A stretch of 64,000 nucleotides of DNA from Korobacter sp963758505. GTDB taxonomy: Bacteria; Acidobacteriota; Terriglobia; Terriglobales; Acidobacteriaceae. Position numbers and translations under genes: made by a program. The notes under the pieces are model-generated. The model searched no databases. It saw nothing but the letters and a program-made list of their open reading frames with translations, and was not told the DNA's origin. Shown one piece after another: positions 10,222-18,472 of the stretch. How positions within the stretch are numbered: the stretch's first letter is position 1; each line of letters starts with the position of its first letter. Where the stretch lies: NCBI GenBank assembly GCA_963758505.1, contig CAVWVJ010000003.1, forward strand, positions 1,364,001 to 1,428,000, read 5' to 3'.

Positions 10222-10322
10222 GCCGTGAGGATTGTAAACGATTGAAAGTGGGCGGGCGGTGATGGTGCGAAGCCTCGCTATTCACCATGTCGCAAGGTCG
10301 CGACGAGGGCGGGACCCGGCAG

Positions 10323-10457
10323 GGGCTGAAGCCCGCTTCTGGAAGGTGTTTCGGCACGACTGAAGTCGTGCCCTGATACAAGCCCATCGGGACGAACAAA
10401 AGGTAACTCCGCTGCGAATGCGGATCGGGGTCCGCATTCTCCGGTCGCCAGGACGGG
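10323..10457. repeat. Composite REP-like intergenic repeat, copy 2 (most complete)
   Basis: Four pieces follow one another: GGGCTGAAGCCC (10323-10334); the near-perfect palindrome GGCACGACTGAAGTCGTGCC (10353-10372); GAACAAAAGGTAACTCCGCT (10394-10413); and a hairpin with arms GAATGCGGA/TCCGCATTC (about 10416-10439), then CGGTCGCCAGGACGGGG. The last two pieces recur at 11827, 13994, 22334 and, inverted, 47030. It fills the gap between pyrC and the next gene. Confidence 0.7.
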
Positions 10458-10470
10458 GATTGGGAGCGTA

Positions 10471-11619
10471 TTACTTACAGGTTTTCGATGGGCCCGACAG
10501 GATCCCTTTCCCGGGGAAGCTGTAACTCTTGGTGGTGGTAAGGGCAGAAGAGCGGGCGAACCACGGCAGCATGGCAACGTTCGCGACGTGATAGGTGTGG
10601 CCGCTGACGGAGACAGCAGAGGAGACCGAGGACAGTCCTTCGATCACGTCGCCGACTTCGAGCAAGGTGTTGCAATCGACAGAGTCGTATGGCCAGAGGA
10701 AACTCGGCACGCGGTTGTTGAGGAAAGGATCGTTGGCGCTTTCCGCGATCTCGTGGGTCAGGCCGGTGATATCGAGGGTTTTGGTGTTGGAGAAAAAGCC
10801 GGGATCGATCCAGCTGGACCAGGCATAGAGTTGGACGGAGGTGGAGCTGCCTGTACTGGAGATTTGCGTGTCTCCGTGAAAGCCGTAGTAGAAGGAGTTG
10901 CCGGGCGGGATCGAACCACCGTAAACATCGAGACTGACCATGACCGGCAGGGTCGTAGTTTTCACCCCGAGGGTGTGCGGAAGGTGGGAGATGAGATTCA
11001 GCAGGTAGCTGGTTTCCACCACGCCCACGTAGCCGGAGTTGGTCTGCATCACGGCGCCGGAGCCGGAGGGGACGTGAACCGTGTGGGTGGCCAGGACGGT
11101 CGGAGTACCCAGGCGCACGTGGTATCCGTTGGTCCGGGCGAACGTATCGCGCTGCAGCGCGTCGGTGTACTGCGCGGAGCCGAAGCCGTAATCATGGGCG
11201 GTCCACACGGGAGACGATTTCACCAGCGCGATCTTCGAGGTCGGGTCGGAGGTATAGGCTTGCCCGTTGACGAGGTGGCCGTCGAAAACGAATTTCAGCG
11301 GAATGATGACGGTTGGAATCGTGGTCGATGCGCCGCCCGAGGGAGCGCTGCCCAGCATGGTGTAGGGATACGTCGAGCCGTTGTATTTGAAGCTGCCGGA
11401 CCAGTGAGCCGCGGAATTGATGGTGACGCTCGGCGTGACGCCGAGGACGGCGGCGGTGGCTTCTCCCATGACCGCGGCCTGCGCCTGGGGCGAGAGGTCG
11501 GTCCATACGCCGGTTTTTCCCTCAGCAGAATTGTCAGGGTAGGCGAATGGTTGTTGTGCGACGGCGGGAGAAAGTACCAGGACCATGATCGACAGGACCC
11601 ATGAGAGGCGTGGCATCAT
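10471..11619 (-). CDS. Secreted protein with an HExxE-like motif, possible metalloprotein
   Basis: The product is exported (hydrophobic WVLSIMVLVLSPAVAQ right after the start) and has about 382 residues. It is rich in Ser, Thr, Gly and aromatic residues. About two thirds along lies ITGLTHEIAESANDPF; the HExxE arrangement resembles a zinc-binding helix, with a further Asp/Asn-rich stretch downstream (VDCNTLLEVGDV). I do not recognise the family with certainty. The ATG at 11619 is preferred to the GTG at 11628, because AAGG then sits 8 nt upstream. It may be an acidobacterial secreted hydrolase; catalysis is not established. The gene stands alone between two repeat copies. Confidence 0.6.
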   Translation of the reverse strand: MMPRLSWVLSIMVLVLSPAVAQQPFAYPDNSAEGKTGVWTDLSPQAQAAVMGEATAAVLGVTPSVTINSAAHWSGSFKYNGSTYPYTMLGSAPSGGASTTIPTVIIPLKFVFDGHLVNGQAYTSDPTSKIALVKSSPVWTAHDYGFGSAQYTDALQRDTFARTNGYHVRLGTPTVLATHTVHVPSGSGAVMQTNSGYVGVVETSYLLNLISHLPHTLGVKTTTLPVMVSLDVYGGSIPPGNSFYYGFHGDTQISSTGSSTSVQLYAWSSWIDPGFFSNTKTLDITGLTHEIAESANDPFLNNRVPSFLWPYDSVDCNTLLEVGDVIEGLSSVSSAVSVSGHTYHVANVAMLPWFARSSALTTTKSYSFPGKGILSGPSKTCK

Positions 11620-11826
11620 CGAGTTCACCTTGGTTCGTTCGGCTCACCTGGAAGGGAGAAAAGCAGGTCGCCTGAGGAGAGCGGAATGGTATGCCAGACT
11701 GCGAAAGATGTCGAGGGTGTGTGGCTGGATTTGTTGAGGATTTCATGAGGGATTAAGGGGCCTTAACCAGGGGGAGACACAGCGGGGCACAACGGACGTC
11801 GTACTCTTTCACGAGAACAGAAGCGC

Positions 11827-11879
11827 GAACAACAAGGTAGCTCCGCTGCGAATGCGGATGGGTATCCAACAGGACGGCG
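11827..11879. repeat. REP-like intergenic repeat, copy 3
   Basis: GAACAACAAGGTAGCTCCGC is followed by TGCGAATGCGGAT and CAGGACGG, with the second hairpin arm degenerate. It lies just past the plsX stop codon. Upstream, 11770-11810 shows eroded traces of the other element halves (GGGGCACAACGGACGTCGT). Confidence 0.6.
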
Positions 11880-11895
11880 TTAATTCCCAGGGCGA

Positions 11896-12972
11896 TCAGG
11901 CGCGGGCGTCGTCGCGCAGTTCGGAGGGCGGCTGAGGATGGTTCGCCAGTCTCTCGCCAGCGATGGCAATTTCGCGGCTGATGGCGGAGTTGACGTTGTG
12001 TTCCACGTACTCGGCGGCGACGCGGATGGCGTTCTTGATGGCGTTGGCGTTAGACGAGCCGTGACCGATGAAGGCGACGCCTTTCAGTCCCAGCAGCGGG
12101 GCGCCGCCATACTCGGAGTAGTCCAGGCGCTTCTTGAAATCGACGAAAGCCTGCCGCGAGAGCAGGAAACCGACCTGCCGCGCGATGGTCTGCTGAAGCG
12201 ATTCCTTCAGCATTTCGCGAACGGTCTTGACGACGCCTTCGGTAATCTTAAGAGCCACGTTGCCGACGAAGCCGTCGCAGACGAGGACATCGACGCGTCC
12301 GTTGAAGAGGTCGCGGCCCTCGACATTGCCCACGAAATTCATCTGCAGCGCTTTTATGAGCTTGAATGCCTCGCGCGTGAGGTCGTTTCCCTTCGATTCT
12401 TCTTCGCCAATGGAAAGCAGGCCGACGCGCGGAGCGCGGGCGGTGGAGAATCTTCCGGCAAAAATGGTGCGGAAGTAGACCTCGCCCATAATGGCGAACT
12501 GTTGCAGGTTTTCCGGCTTGCAATCGACGTTGGCGCCGACGTCGAGAAGGATGGAGGCGGCGCGTTTTTCCGTGGGGAAGACAGCGGCAAGAGCAGGCCG
12601 ATCGACACCGGGGAGCGTCCCGAGAACCATTTTTGCCGTGGCCATGGCAGCGCCGGTATTGCCGGCGGTGACGAAAGCAGCGGCCTTACCTTCCCGCACC
12701 AGGCGGCAACCCACCCGCATGGAGGAATCGCGCTTGCTGCGCACCGCCTGGGCGGCCTTGTCGTGCATGCTGATGACTTCGCTGGCGTGGACGATCTCGA
12801 CGGGAAACTTTCCGGCATGGGCGTGAGCGCCGAGGTGCTCGCGCAGGACGTCCTGCTTGCCAACGAGGAGTACGCGGACGTCATAGTGGCGGGCTGCCTG
12901 GAGAGCTCCCTCGATCTCAGGGAACGGGGCCTTGTCGGAGCCCATGGCGTCGACTGCGATAGTAATCGGCAT
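11896..12972 (-). CDS. plsX: Phosphate acyltransferase PlsX
   Basis: This 358-residue enzyme moves acyl chains from acyl-ACP to phosphate, giving acyl-phosphate for PlsY and so starting phospholipid synthesis. The N-terminus MPITIAVDAMGSDKAP is characteristic and fixes the start at 12972. Further conserved segments are GNTGAAMATAK, LLDVGANVDCKP, LLSIGEEESKG and CDGFVGNVALK. The family is normally encoded in a yceD-rpmF-plsX block. Here rpmF and yceD lie upstream on the same strand, but an ArsR/SRPBCC pair sits between rpmF and plsX. Identification is firm. Confidence 0.95.
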   Translation of the reverse strand: MPITIAVDAMGSDKAPFPEIEGALQAARHYDVRVLLVGKQDVLREHLGAHAHAGKFPVEIVHASEVISMHDKAAQAVRSKRDSSMRVGCRLVREGKAAAFVTAGNTGAAMATAKMVLGTLPGVDRPALAAVFPTEKRAASILLDVGANVDCKPENLQQFAIMGEVYFRTIFAGRFSTARAPRVGLLSIGEEESKGNDLTREAFKLIKALQMNFVGNVEGRDLFNGRVDVLVCDGFVGNVALKITEGVVKTVREMLKESLQQTIARQVGFLLSRQAFVDFKKRLDYSEYGGAPLLGLKGVAFIGHGSSNANAIKNAIRVAAEYVEHNVNSAISREIAIAGERLANHPQPPSELRDDARA

Positions 12973-13042
12973 CGCTGAGGGAAGATGGTAACAGAAAGTA
13001 GAAGCAGGGGACTCGTACCGACCGCCACGAGTCCCGTGCCAG

Positions 13043-13528
13043 TCAGGCGTGGCTCTGCGTGGGGGAGAGAACGCTCTCCAGCCGCGCATAGCTGAGCTCC
13101 ATGCCGTACTCCATGCCGCTGGCGAGCATCTGCTTGCGCGTCTGCGCGTCCGGTAACGTCATGCGCATGGTCATGAGCGTGCCTGCACCGTCGGGTTCGA
13201 AGCGGCAGTCCACATGGTTGTCGGGGGTGGGATCGGGGAAGTGCATGCGCTCGATATGAACAATGCGGCTGTACGGCTCGAGTTCCAGGTACTCGCCGGT
13301 GAGGTAGAAGCCGCCGCCTTTGCCATTCGACCACTCGTAGCGGATCTGGCCATGGGGACGCGGGTCGCTGATACAGACCGGCATCGTCCAGCCATCCGGG
13401 CCGAGCAACCATTGCTGGACAAGCTTGGGATCGGTGTGGGCGCGGTATACCGCCTCGGGCGGGGCGGCGAAGTGACGGGTCACGACGATATGGTGATCGC
13501 CTTCGGTCTTCAGAGTGAGCTTGCTCAT
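13043..13528 (-). CDS. SRPBCC-fold protein (AHSA1/START-like)
   Basis: The product has 161 residues, with the AHSA1-type pattern: TRHFAAPPEAVYRAHTDPK at the start (helix-grip fold strand 1 and helix), W-rich positions (LVQQWLLGPDGW), GEYLELEPYSRIVHIERM, and the long C-terminal helix GMEYGMELSYARLE. Such proteins bind hydrophobic ligands; in bacteria most have no known substrate. Its ATG overlaps the stop of the ArsR gene by 4 nt (13525-13528), the very common ArsR-SRPBCC gene pair, so the two are co-expressed. It ends 70 nt before plsX and may read through into it. Confidence 0.85.
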   Translation of the reverse strand: MSKLTLKTEGDHHIVVTRHFAAPPEAVYRAHTDPKLVQQWLLGPDGWTMPVCISDPRPHGQIRYEWSNGKGGGFYLTGEYLELEPYSRIVHIERMHFPDPTPDNHVDCRFEPDGAGTLMTMRMTLPDAQTRKQMLASGMEYGMELSYARLESVLSPTQSHA

Positions 13529-13857
13529 GGTTTGTCTCCAATCTTCGTATTCATTTCTGCGAGAACCTGGTCGAGGCGGTCGTAGTTCTTCGCGAGCACC
13601 TCACGCAACATCGCGAGCCATTGATCGATCGGCTCTATCCCGGCAGGAGCGAGACGACACGGGTGCTTAGCGCCTTCGACGCGGCGAACGATCAGTCCGG
13701 CGTTTTCGAGGACTTTCAGATGCCGGGAGATCGCTGGCTGCGAGATTTCGAAGGGCTGCGCGAGTTCCATCACCGTGGCTTCGCCGATGGCGAGCCGGGC
13801 TAGGATGGCGCGGCGGGTCGGATCGGCGAGGGCGGAAAAGGTGGCGTCGAGTTGCAT
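13525..13857 (-). CDS. ArsR-family winged-helix repressor
   Basis: This 110-residue DNA-binding protein has the usual ArsR order: ALADPTRRAILARLAIGEATV (helices 1-2), then the helix-turn-helix ISQPAISRHLKVLENAGLI, and the wing VRRVEGAKHPCRL. There is no metal-binding CxC in the recognition helix, so a metal sensor is unlikely. The type paired with SRPBCC genes usually represses its own operon. The ATG at 13857 (MQLDATFSALADPTRR) is preferred to a TTG two codons earlier. A promoter with a symmetrical operator-like sequence lies immediately upstream. No Shine-Dalgarno is visible, so the message may be nearly leaderless. Confidence 0.88.
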   Translation of the reverse strand: MQLDATFSALADPTRRAILARLAIGEATVMELAQPFEISQPAISRHLKVLENAGLIVRRVEGAKHPCRLAPAGIEPIDQWLAMLREVLAKNYDRLDQVLAEMNTKIGDKP

Positions 13858-13866
13858 AAGCAATAT

Positions 13867-13892
13867 GTTATATAACTTTTGGGTTATGTCAA
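13867..13892 (-). promoter_or_regulatory. Promoter of the ArsR/SRPBCC pair with embedded operator-like repeats
   Basis: On the minus strand a perfect TTGACA (plus 13887-13892) is followed 16-17 nt later by a TAACAT/AACATA -10-like hexamer. Between and over them lie three alternating half-sites, ATAAC-N6-GTTAT-ATAAC. The last two form the perfect palindrome GTTATATAAC at 13867-13876. This is what an autoregulated ArsR-type promoter should look like; the binding is inferred. Confidence 0.55.
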
Positions 13893-13993
13893 GAGAAAAG
13901 CGGATTGCAGGATTACAGTTGCCGGCAGCAAACGCACGTCGGCGTTCGTAGCTCAGGATGAAACAAGGCTTAAAAGCGAAACAGAGGGTGCTC

Positions 13994-14037
13994 GGAGGCG
14001 CATGCGGATCGGGATGCGCATGCTGTGGTCGCCATGA
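13994..14037. repeat. REP-like intergenic repeat, copy 4 (degenerate)
   Basis: GGAGGCGCATGCGGATCGGG followed by ATGCGCATGC and TGGTCGCCATGA matches the second half of the copy at 10394-10457, in the same orientation and with changed hairpin arms. Confidence 0.45.
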
Positions 14038-14049
14038 ATGGGGTAGGCA

Positions 14050-14080
14050 GCAAAAGGCCCGCTACGCGCGGACCTTTTGC
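14050..14080 (-). terminator. Stem-loop after rpmF
   Basis: GCAAAAGG-C-CCGC pairs with GCGG-A-CCTTTTGC around a short loop, 13 nt after the rpmF stop. There is no separate U-run outside the stem, so termination may be weak. Confidence 0.5.
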
Positions 14081-14093
14081 GCGGGCGGGAGGG

Positions 14094-14279
14094 CTACTTG
14101 CTCTCTTCGACTTCTACCACTTCGCGGCCTTTGTAATAACCGCACTTGGGACAGGCGCGATGGGGCATCTTCTTCCAGTGGCAGTTCGGGCACTCGGCGA
14201 GCGAGTGGGCAGAGAGGTGATCGTGGGCGCGGCGGTTGCCGGTGCGGGCTTTGGAGTGTCGCCGTTTTGGATTAGGCAT
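14094..14279 (-). CDS. rpmF: 50S ribosomal protein L32
   Basis: This 61-residue protein starts MPNPKRRHSKARTGNRRAHD, the standard L32 N-terminus. It carries a CPNC...CPKC zinc ribbon (about residues 30-47) followed by GYYKGREVV. L32 sits on the large ribosomal subunit. A good AAAGGAA ribosome site lies 7 nt before the ATG at 14279. It is downstream of the YceD gene with a 60-nt gap, as in most bacteria, where the two are co-transcribed. Confidence 0.95.
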   Translation of the reverse strand: MPNPKRRHSKARTGNRRAHDHLSAHSLAECPNCHWKKMPHRACPKCGYYKGREVVEVEESK

Positions 14280-14339
14280 TGCAGTTCCTTTACTACGATT
14301 CGCATGCAAACGCGAATCAGAAATTTATCGCCTTTAGGG

Positions 14340-14894
14340 CTAGGAGCTTTTCATCTTCTCGCGCAGGTTGCCCAGGGCATTCCAGCGCGGATCGGGTCGG
14401 GCCTCTTCGCAGGAGCACTCCCCAGAATTCAAATTGCGCCCACAGGTTGGGCATAAGCCCTTGCAGTTTTCCTGGCAAAGGGCCCGGTAGGGAACCGCCA
14501 GCAGCACCTGTTCGCGCACTACATCTTCCAACGGAAGTCCATCGCCTTCGTAATAACTGATCTCAGTTTCGCCCTTGGAGACCGCCGCTTCTTCCTTCGT
14601 CTTGTCGGCGCCCAGCGGGCGATAGAGCAATTCGAAGTCACGAGTCACCGGTTCCCGTACTGGCTCCAGGCAACGGGCACAAGCGACTTCCACCTCGGTC
14701 GAGAGCTTGGCGACGATGCGGATGTCGTCGAGGATCTGCTTGTGACCGCGGTTCTCCTCGATCAGCTCTGCGCGCCCGGTAACCTGTAACGGCGCGACCT
14801 GGCGATACTCGCTTCCGAGATCGATCACGCCCGGCTCGAACATCTCGTTGAACTCCAAACGCTGGAGCTGCAAGTCCTTGATACGAATCAACAT
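14340..14894 (-). CDS. YceD/DUF177 family protein
   Basis: The 184-residue product has the DUF177 layout: an N-terminal beta region with EVEVACARCLEPV (CxRC) and the C-terminal Cys cluster LCQENCKGLCPTCGRNLN followed by CSC. The family accompanies rpmF throughout bacteria and is linked to 23S rRNA accumulation; its biochemical role is unclear. The ATG at 14894 (MLIRIKDLQL) is taken because conservation begins there, although an open frame runs 23 codons further. The 321 nt between this start and the permease stop hold only the permease terminator and a TATACT (plus 14992-14997) that could be this operon's -10. Confidence 0.88.
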   Translation of the reverse strand: MLIRIKDLQLQRLEFNEMFEPGVIDLGSEYRQVAPLQVTGRAELIEENRGHKQILDDIRIVAKLSTEVEVACARCLEPVREPVTRDFELLYRPLGADKTKEEAAVSKGETEISYYEGDGLPLEDVVREQVLLAVPYRALCQENCKGLCPTCGRNLNSGECSCEEARPDPRWNALGNLREKMKSS

Positions 14895-15163
14895 AACAAT
14901 CGAGGCCTTGACCTTCCCAGAATACTGATACAGCGCTAGGGGAGGATTTGCAGGCAGAGACACCCAGGCGGGAACGCTCTCCTAAAGGCAAAGTATAAGA
15001 ATAAAGGATTTTCGCGGGGGTGTCCATCGCCCTGCTTCCGCTGCGGTTCGCGATTTCCTGGATGGCAATCATGGCGAGTGGGGAGACATGATGCCACGCT
15101 GGATCCACGAACGGAAGGCATTCGGTTTGGTTTTGGCGTGAAGTGGCGTTCCCGCATACGGAG

Positions 15164-15200
15164 TGAAAAATGGCGCCGGGGGAAACACCGACCCCGGCGC
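15164..15200 (-). terminator. Intrinsic terminator of the ABC permease gene
   Basis: Minus-strand arms GCGCCGGGG / CCCCGGCGC (plus 15173-15200) are followed by CATTTTTCAC. It lies 15 nt after the permease stop codon and has the expected strong GC stem and U-run. Confidence 0.8.
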
Positions 15201-15215
15201 GCTGGGGAAACGCGA

Positions 15216-17684
15216 TTATTGGTCGCGGAGAGTCTTCATAGGATCGAGGCGGGCAGCGCGCCATGCAGGCGCGGTGCTGGCAATCAACGAAACCAGCAGA
15301 AGAACGCCGGTCACGGAAAGCAAGGTCACGGGATCGAGCGGCTTGATGGTGTAGAGCATGCTTGCCATGTAGCGGGTGAGCACCAGCGAAAGCGCCATGC
15401 CGATCACCAGGCCGAGCATGGCAAGCCCGAGGCCGCGGCGCAGGATGAGGCCGAGGACGTCGGTACGTTGCGCGCCCAGGGCCATGCGGACGCCGATCTC
15501 CAGGGTGCGTTGCACGACCATGTAGGAGAGCACGGCGTAGAGGCCAACGGCGGAGAGCACGAGGGCGAGCACGGCGAAGCAGGTGAGAAGCATGGACTGG
15601 AACCGCGGCTCGGCGGCATTGCGCGAGACGAGGTCTTCGTAGGTGTGGACCTCGTACACCGGAACATTCTTGTCCATTGCCGCGACCTCGGAGCGCACCG
15701 TGTTGACGATGTTCAAAGGATCGCCGGTGGTGCGAATGACAAGCGTGGGCGAACCGACCGTGGCCTGCGAATGCGGCAGGTAGTACTCGGGAGAGGTGTC
15801 GGCCGTGAGCCCCTGGCGCTTGATGTTGCCAACGACGCCGACGATTTCCCGCATCGGCGAGTCGGTGTATCCGTCGCCCAGCCCGGGCTTGAAGTGTTTG
15901 CCGATGGGATCTTCGTTAGGGAAGTACTTGCGCGCGAAACTGTCCGTGACGATCGCGATCTTGTTGGCGGCACGGGTATCAGTGGCTAGGAATTCGCGCC
16001 CCCGGAGCAAGGGAATCCCAAGCGTCTTGAAGAAACCGGGGGTGGCGATGCTGACGATCTCGGAGGGTTCATCGGCTTCCGGGACGGGACGCCCATCAAT
16101 CTGGAAGGTAATGCTCATCAGGCTGCCGGTGAGGGGCAAAGGCCACGCCGCTGCCACGGACTTGACGCCGGGAATCTGGGCGATGCGCGGCAGAAGCTGT
16201 TCATAAAACTGTACGTTCTTATCGCCGGGATAGCGATTGTCGGGCAAGTCAATATTGGCGAGGAGGACATGCGCGGTGTCGAAGCCGGGATCGACGTGGA
16301 TGACGCGAACGAAGCTGCGGATCAGCAATCCCGAACCAACCAGCAGCACGAGGCCGATGGCGGTTTCGGCAACGACCAGGCCGCTGTGCAGATGATGCTG
16401 GTGACGGCCGCTGGAACTGGTGCGAGTGCCGTCGCGCAGCGAGGCTGCAGGATCGAGCCGCGAAATCCGTGCCGCCGGAAAGATTCCGAAGAGCAAGCCG
16501 GTAAGGCCCGAGATGACGGTGGCGAAGACCAGGACCTTCCAGTCGACACCGACCTCATGCAAGCGCGGCAGGTTTTGTGGAACGAAGCGCAACAGGACCC
16601 TGGTGAGAAGGACGGACAGGACGAGCCCGGTGGCGCCGCCCAGCAACGCGAGGAAGACGGATTCCACCAGGACCTGGCGGATGATCTGCAGGCGGCTGGC
16701 GCCCAGGGCGGAGCGGACAGCGATTTCGGGACGGCGGCGCGAGGCGCGCGCGAGAAGAAGTCCCGCGACGTTCGCACAGGCGATCAACAGAACAAACGAA
16801 ACGGCAGCAAATAACATGCGAAGCGCTTCGCTGGAACGGCCTACGAGATGCTCGTGTTCGGTGAGGACAATGGCGCCGTTCATCCGCTTATTGGTCTTGG
16901 GATATTGCGCCGCGAGGTTGCGCGCAATGACCGAGAGATCGGCCTGGGCCTGCGCGATGGTAACCCCGGGCTTGAGGCGGCCGACGGTATCGAGCCAATG
17001 GGCGCCGCGCTCCTCGGTCATCGGCTGGCCGCCGGACACATCGATCGAATCGTCGGCGAGCGTGGTCCACATTTGCGGGGCGGGTGTCTGGATCGGGAAA
17101 TTAAATCCCGCGGGCATCACACCGGCAACGGTGTAGCCCAGGCCGGCGATGGTAACGGTTTTCCCGACGATGTTCTTGTCCGCGCCAAACGTGCTTTGCC
17201 ACAAGGAGTGGCTCAGCATCACGACGTGGGAACCCTTTTTCTCGTCGTCGGCGAGGAAGTCGCGGCCGAGTTCCGGATGCACGCCGACGGCGCGGAAGAA
17301 GTCGGCGCCGACAACGAAGCCGGTGAGGTGCTGGGCATCGCCGCGGCCGGTGAGGGTCATATCAGCGTCGTGATACGAGGCGAGGTAGGACAGCGAGTGG
17401 TTCTGTTTGCGCAGATCGAAATAGTCGGGATAGCTGAAAACGTTTGGGGCTACCCCCTTCAGCAGTTTCTGGCCCTGTCGGGGTTCGTGCGTGTTGTTGA
17501 CCCATACCAGCCGCTCCTGTTCGGGAAACGGCAAGGGGCGAAGGAGGACGGCATTCACCAGGCTGAAAATGGCGGTGGTGGCGCCAATTCCGAGCGCGAG
17601 AGTGAGAATGGTGGTGAGGGCGAAGCCGGGATTCTTGCGCAACTGGCGTGCCGCGAAGCGGAGGTCCTGCAACAGCGTGTGCAT
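15216..17684 (-). CDS. Acidobacterial-type orphan MacB/FtsX ABC permease (ADOP)
   Basis: This 822-residue inner-membrane protein has the duplicated FtsX/MacB layout. A first transmembrane helix (about residues 20-42, ALTTILTLALGIGATTAIFSLV) precedes a large periplasmic MacB_PCD domain. The first FtsX block of three helices follows (from FAAVSFVLLIACANVAGLLL). A second helix/periplasmic domain pair comes next (GLVVAETAIGLVLLVGSGLLI onward), then a final FtsX block (LTCFAVLALVLSAVGLYAVLSYM). The ARxLRKNPGFA N-terminus is the mark of this family, greatly expanded in Acidobacteria. The start at 17684 has AGGAG 10 nt upstream. No ATPase gene is adjacent, hence 'orphan'; the substrate is unknown. 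Confidence 0.88.
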   Translation of the reverse strand: MHTLLQDLRFAARQLRKNPGFALTTILTLALGIGATTAIFSLVNAVLLRPLPFPEQERLVWVNNTHEPRQGQKLLKGVAPNVFSYPDYFDLRKQNHSLSYLASYHDADMTLTGRGDAQHLTGFVVGADFFRAVGVHPELGRDFLADDEKKGSHVVMLSHSLWQSTFGADKNIVGKTVTIAGLGYTVAGVMPAGFNFPIQTPAPQMWTTLADDSIDVSGGQPMTEERGAHWLDTVGRLKPGVTIAQAQADLSVIARNLAAQYPKTNKRMNGAIVLTEHEHLVGRSSEALRMLFAAVSFVLLIACANVAGLLLARASRRRPEIAVRSALGASRLQIIRQVLVESVFLALLGGATGLVLSVLLTRVLLRFVPQNLPRLHEVGVDWKVLVFATVISGLTGLLFGIFPAARISRLDPAASLRDGTRTSSSGRHQHHLHSGLVVAETAIGLVLLVGSGLLIRSFVRVIHVDPGFDTAHVLLANIDLPDNRYPGDKNVQFYEQLLPRIAQIPGVKSVAAAWPLPLTGSLMSITFQIDGRPVPEADEPSEIVSIATPGFFKTLGIPLLRGREFLATDTRAANKIAIVTDSFARKYFPNEDPIGKHFKPGLGDGYTDSPMREIVGVVGNIKRQGLTADTSPEYYLPHSQATVGSPTLVIRTTGDPLNIVNTVRSEVAAMDKNVPVYEVHTYEDLVSRNAAEPRFQSMLLTCFAVLALVLSAVGLYAVLSYMVVQRTLEIGVRMALGAQRTDVLGLILRRGLGLAMLGLVIGMALSLVLTRYMASMLYTIKPLDPVTLLSVTGVLLLVSLIASTAPAWRAARLDPMKTLRDQ

Positions 17685-17869
17685 GCGAAACGTGCTCCTG
17701 TGCAACGTTCGTAGGGCCGGGTAACACGCGGAAGGTGCACTTGGAGAGCCAGAGTGCGAGCGGAAAACTCTTCGCAATGACAGACGTTTACGGTCAACGG
17801 CGGTAAGCAGAAGAAAGTACTCTCGTCCGAATGCAGACGCTGATGTCCGAAAGCGGACAGACCAACCTC

Positions 17870-18412
17870 TCAGCGGCGAGCTTTTTCGACGGCCTTATAG
17901 GCGTCCTTGGCGCCCTTACAGGCGATCATCTTGAAATTTGCTTTCTCCAGGGCGTGGTAGTTGACGAAGAAATCCTCGAGGGATTGGAGGATCTTCTTGT
18001 CGATGTCCTTCACATCCTTGATGGAGTGGTACTGCATGGAGAGTTCGCTGACAGCGAGCAGCCGGTCGTTGCGTTCGGTTTTTCCATCCTCGGTCTGCTT
18101 GCCCTCGATGATGCCGACGAGGCGGCAGCGCATAAGCGTGCCAGGATGCGCGCTCTCGTCCATGAGGAGCAGCACGTCGATGGGGTCGCCATCGGCGGCT
18201 TTCGTGGATGGAACGAAGCCGAAGTCGTAGGGAAACTCCATGCCGGCGGGAAGAAGTTTCTTCAGGCGAATGACGTGGAGTTCATCGTCGTAAGCAAATT
18301 TGTTTCGGCTGCCACGCGGCGTTTCGATGACGACATTGACGAGTTTCTTGTCCTTCGCGTCGTAGCTGGGAATACGAGTGAGGTCGTGGGGATGGGCGTT
18401 TCGTTTGGCCAT
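17870..18412 (-). CDS. ppa: Inorganic pyrophosphatase, family I
   Basis: The product has 180 residues, the usual size for the soluble Mg-dependent enzyme that hydrolyses pyrophosphate and drives biosynthetic reactions. The signature DGDPIDVLLLMD (metal-binding aspartates) is visible at about residues 74-85, with ETPRGSRNKFAYD and FPYDFGFVPST before it. The C-terminal ECKG-type segment is replaced by ACKGAKDAYKAVEKA. It is a monocistronic-looking gene on the minus strand, 60 nt after the methyltransferase stop. Confidence 0.95.
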   Translation of the reverse strand: MAKRNAHPHDLTRIPSYDAKDKKLVNVVIETPRGSRNKFAYDDELHVIRLKKLLPAGMEFPYDFGFVPSTKAADGDPIDVLLLMDESAHPGTLMRCRLVGIIEGKQTEDGKTERNDRLLAVSELSMQYHSIKDVKDIDKKILQSLEDFFVNYHALEKANFKMIACKGAKDAYKAVEKARR

Positions 18413-18472
18413 GTACAGGAATAGAAGCGGCCGGGAGGCGGCGAGTTGCAGGGGAGAGCCGGGAGCCGATGG

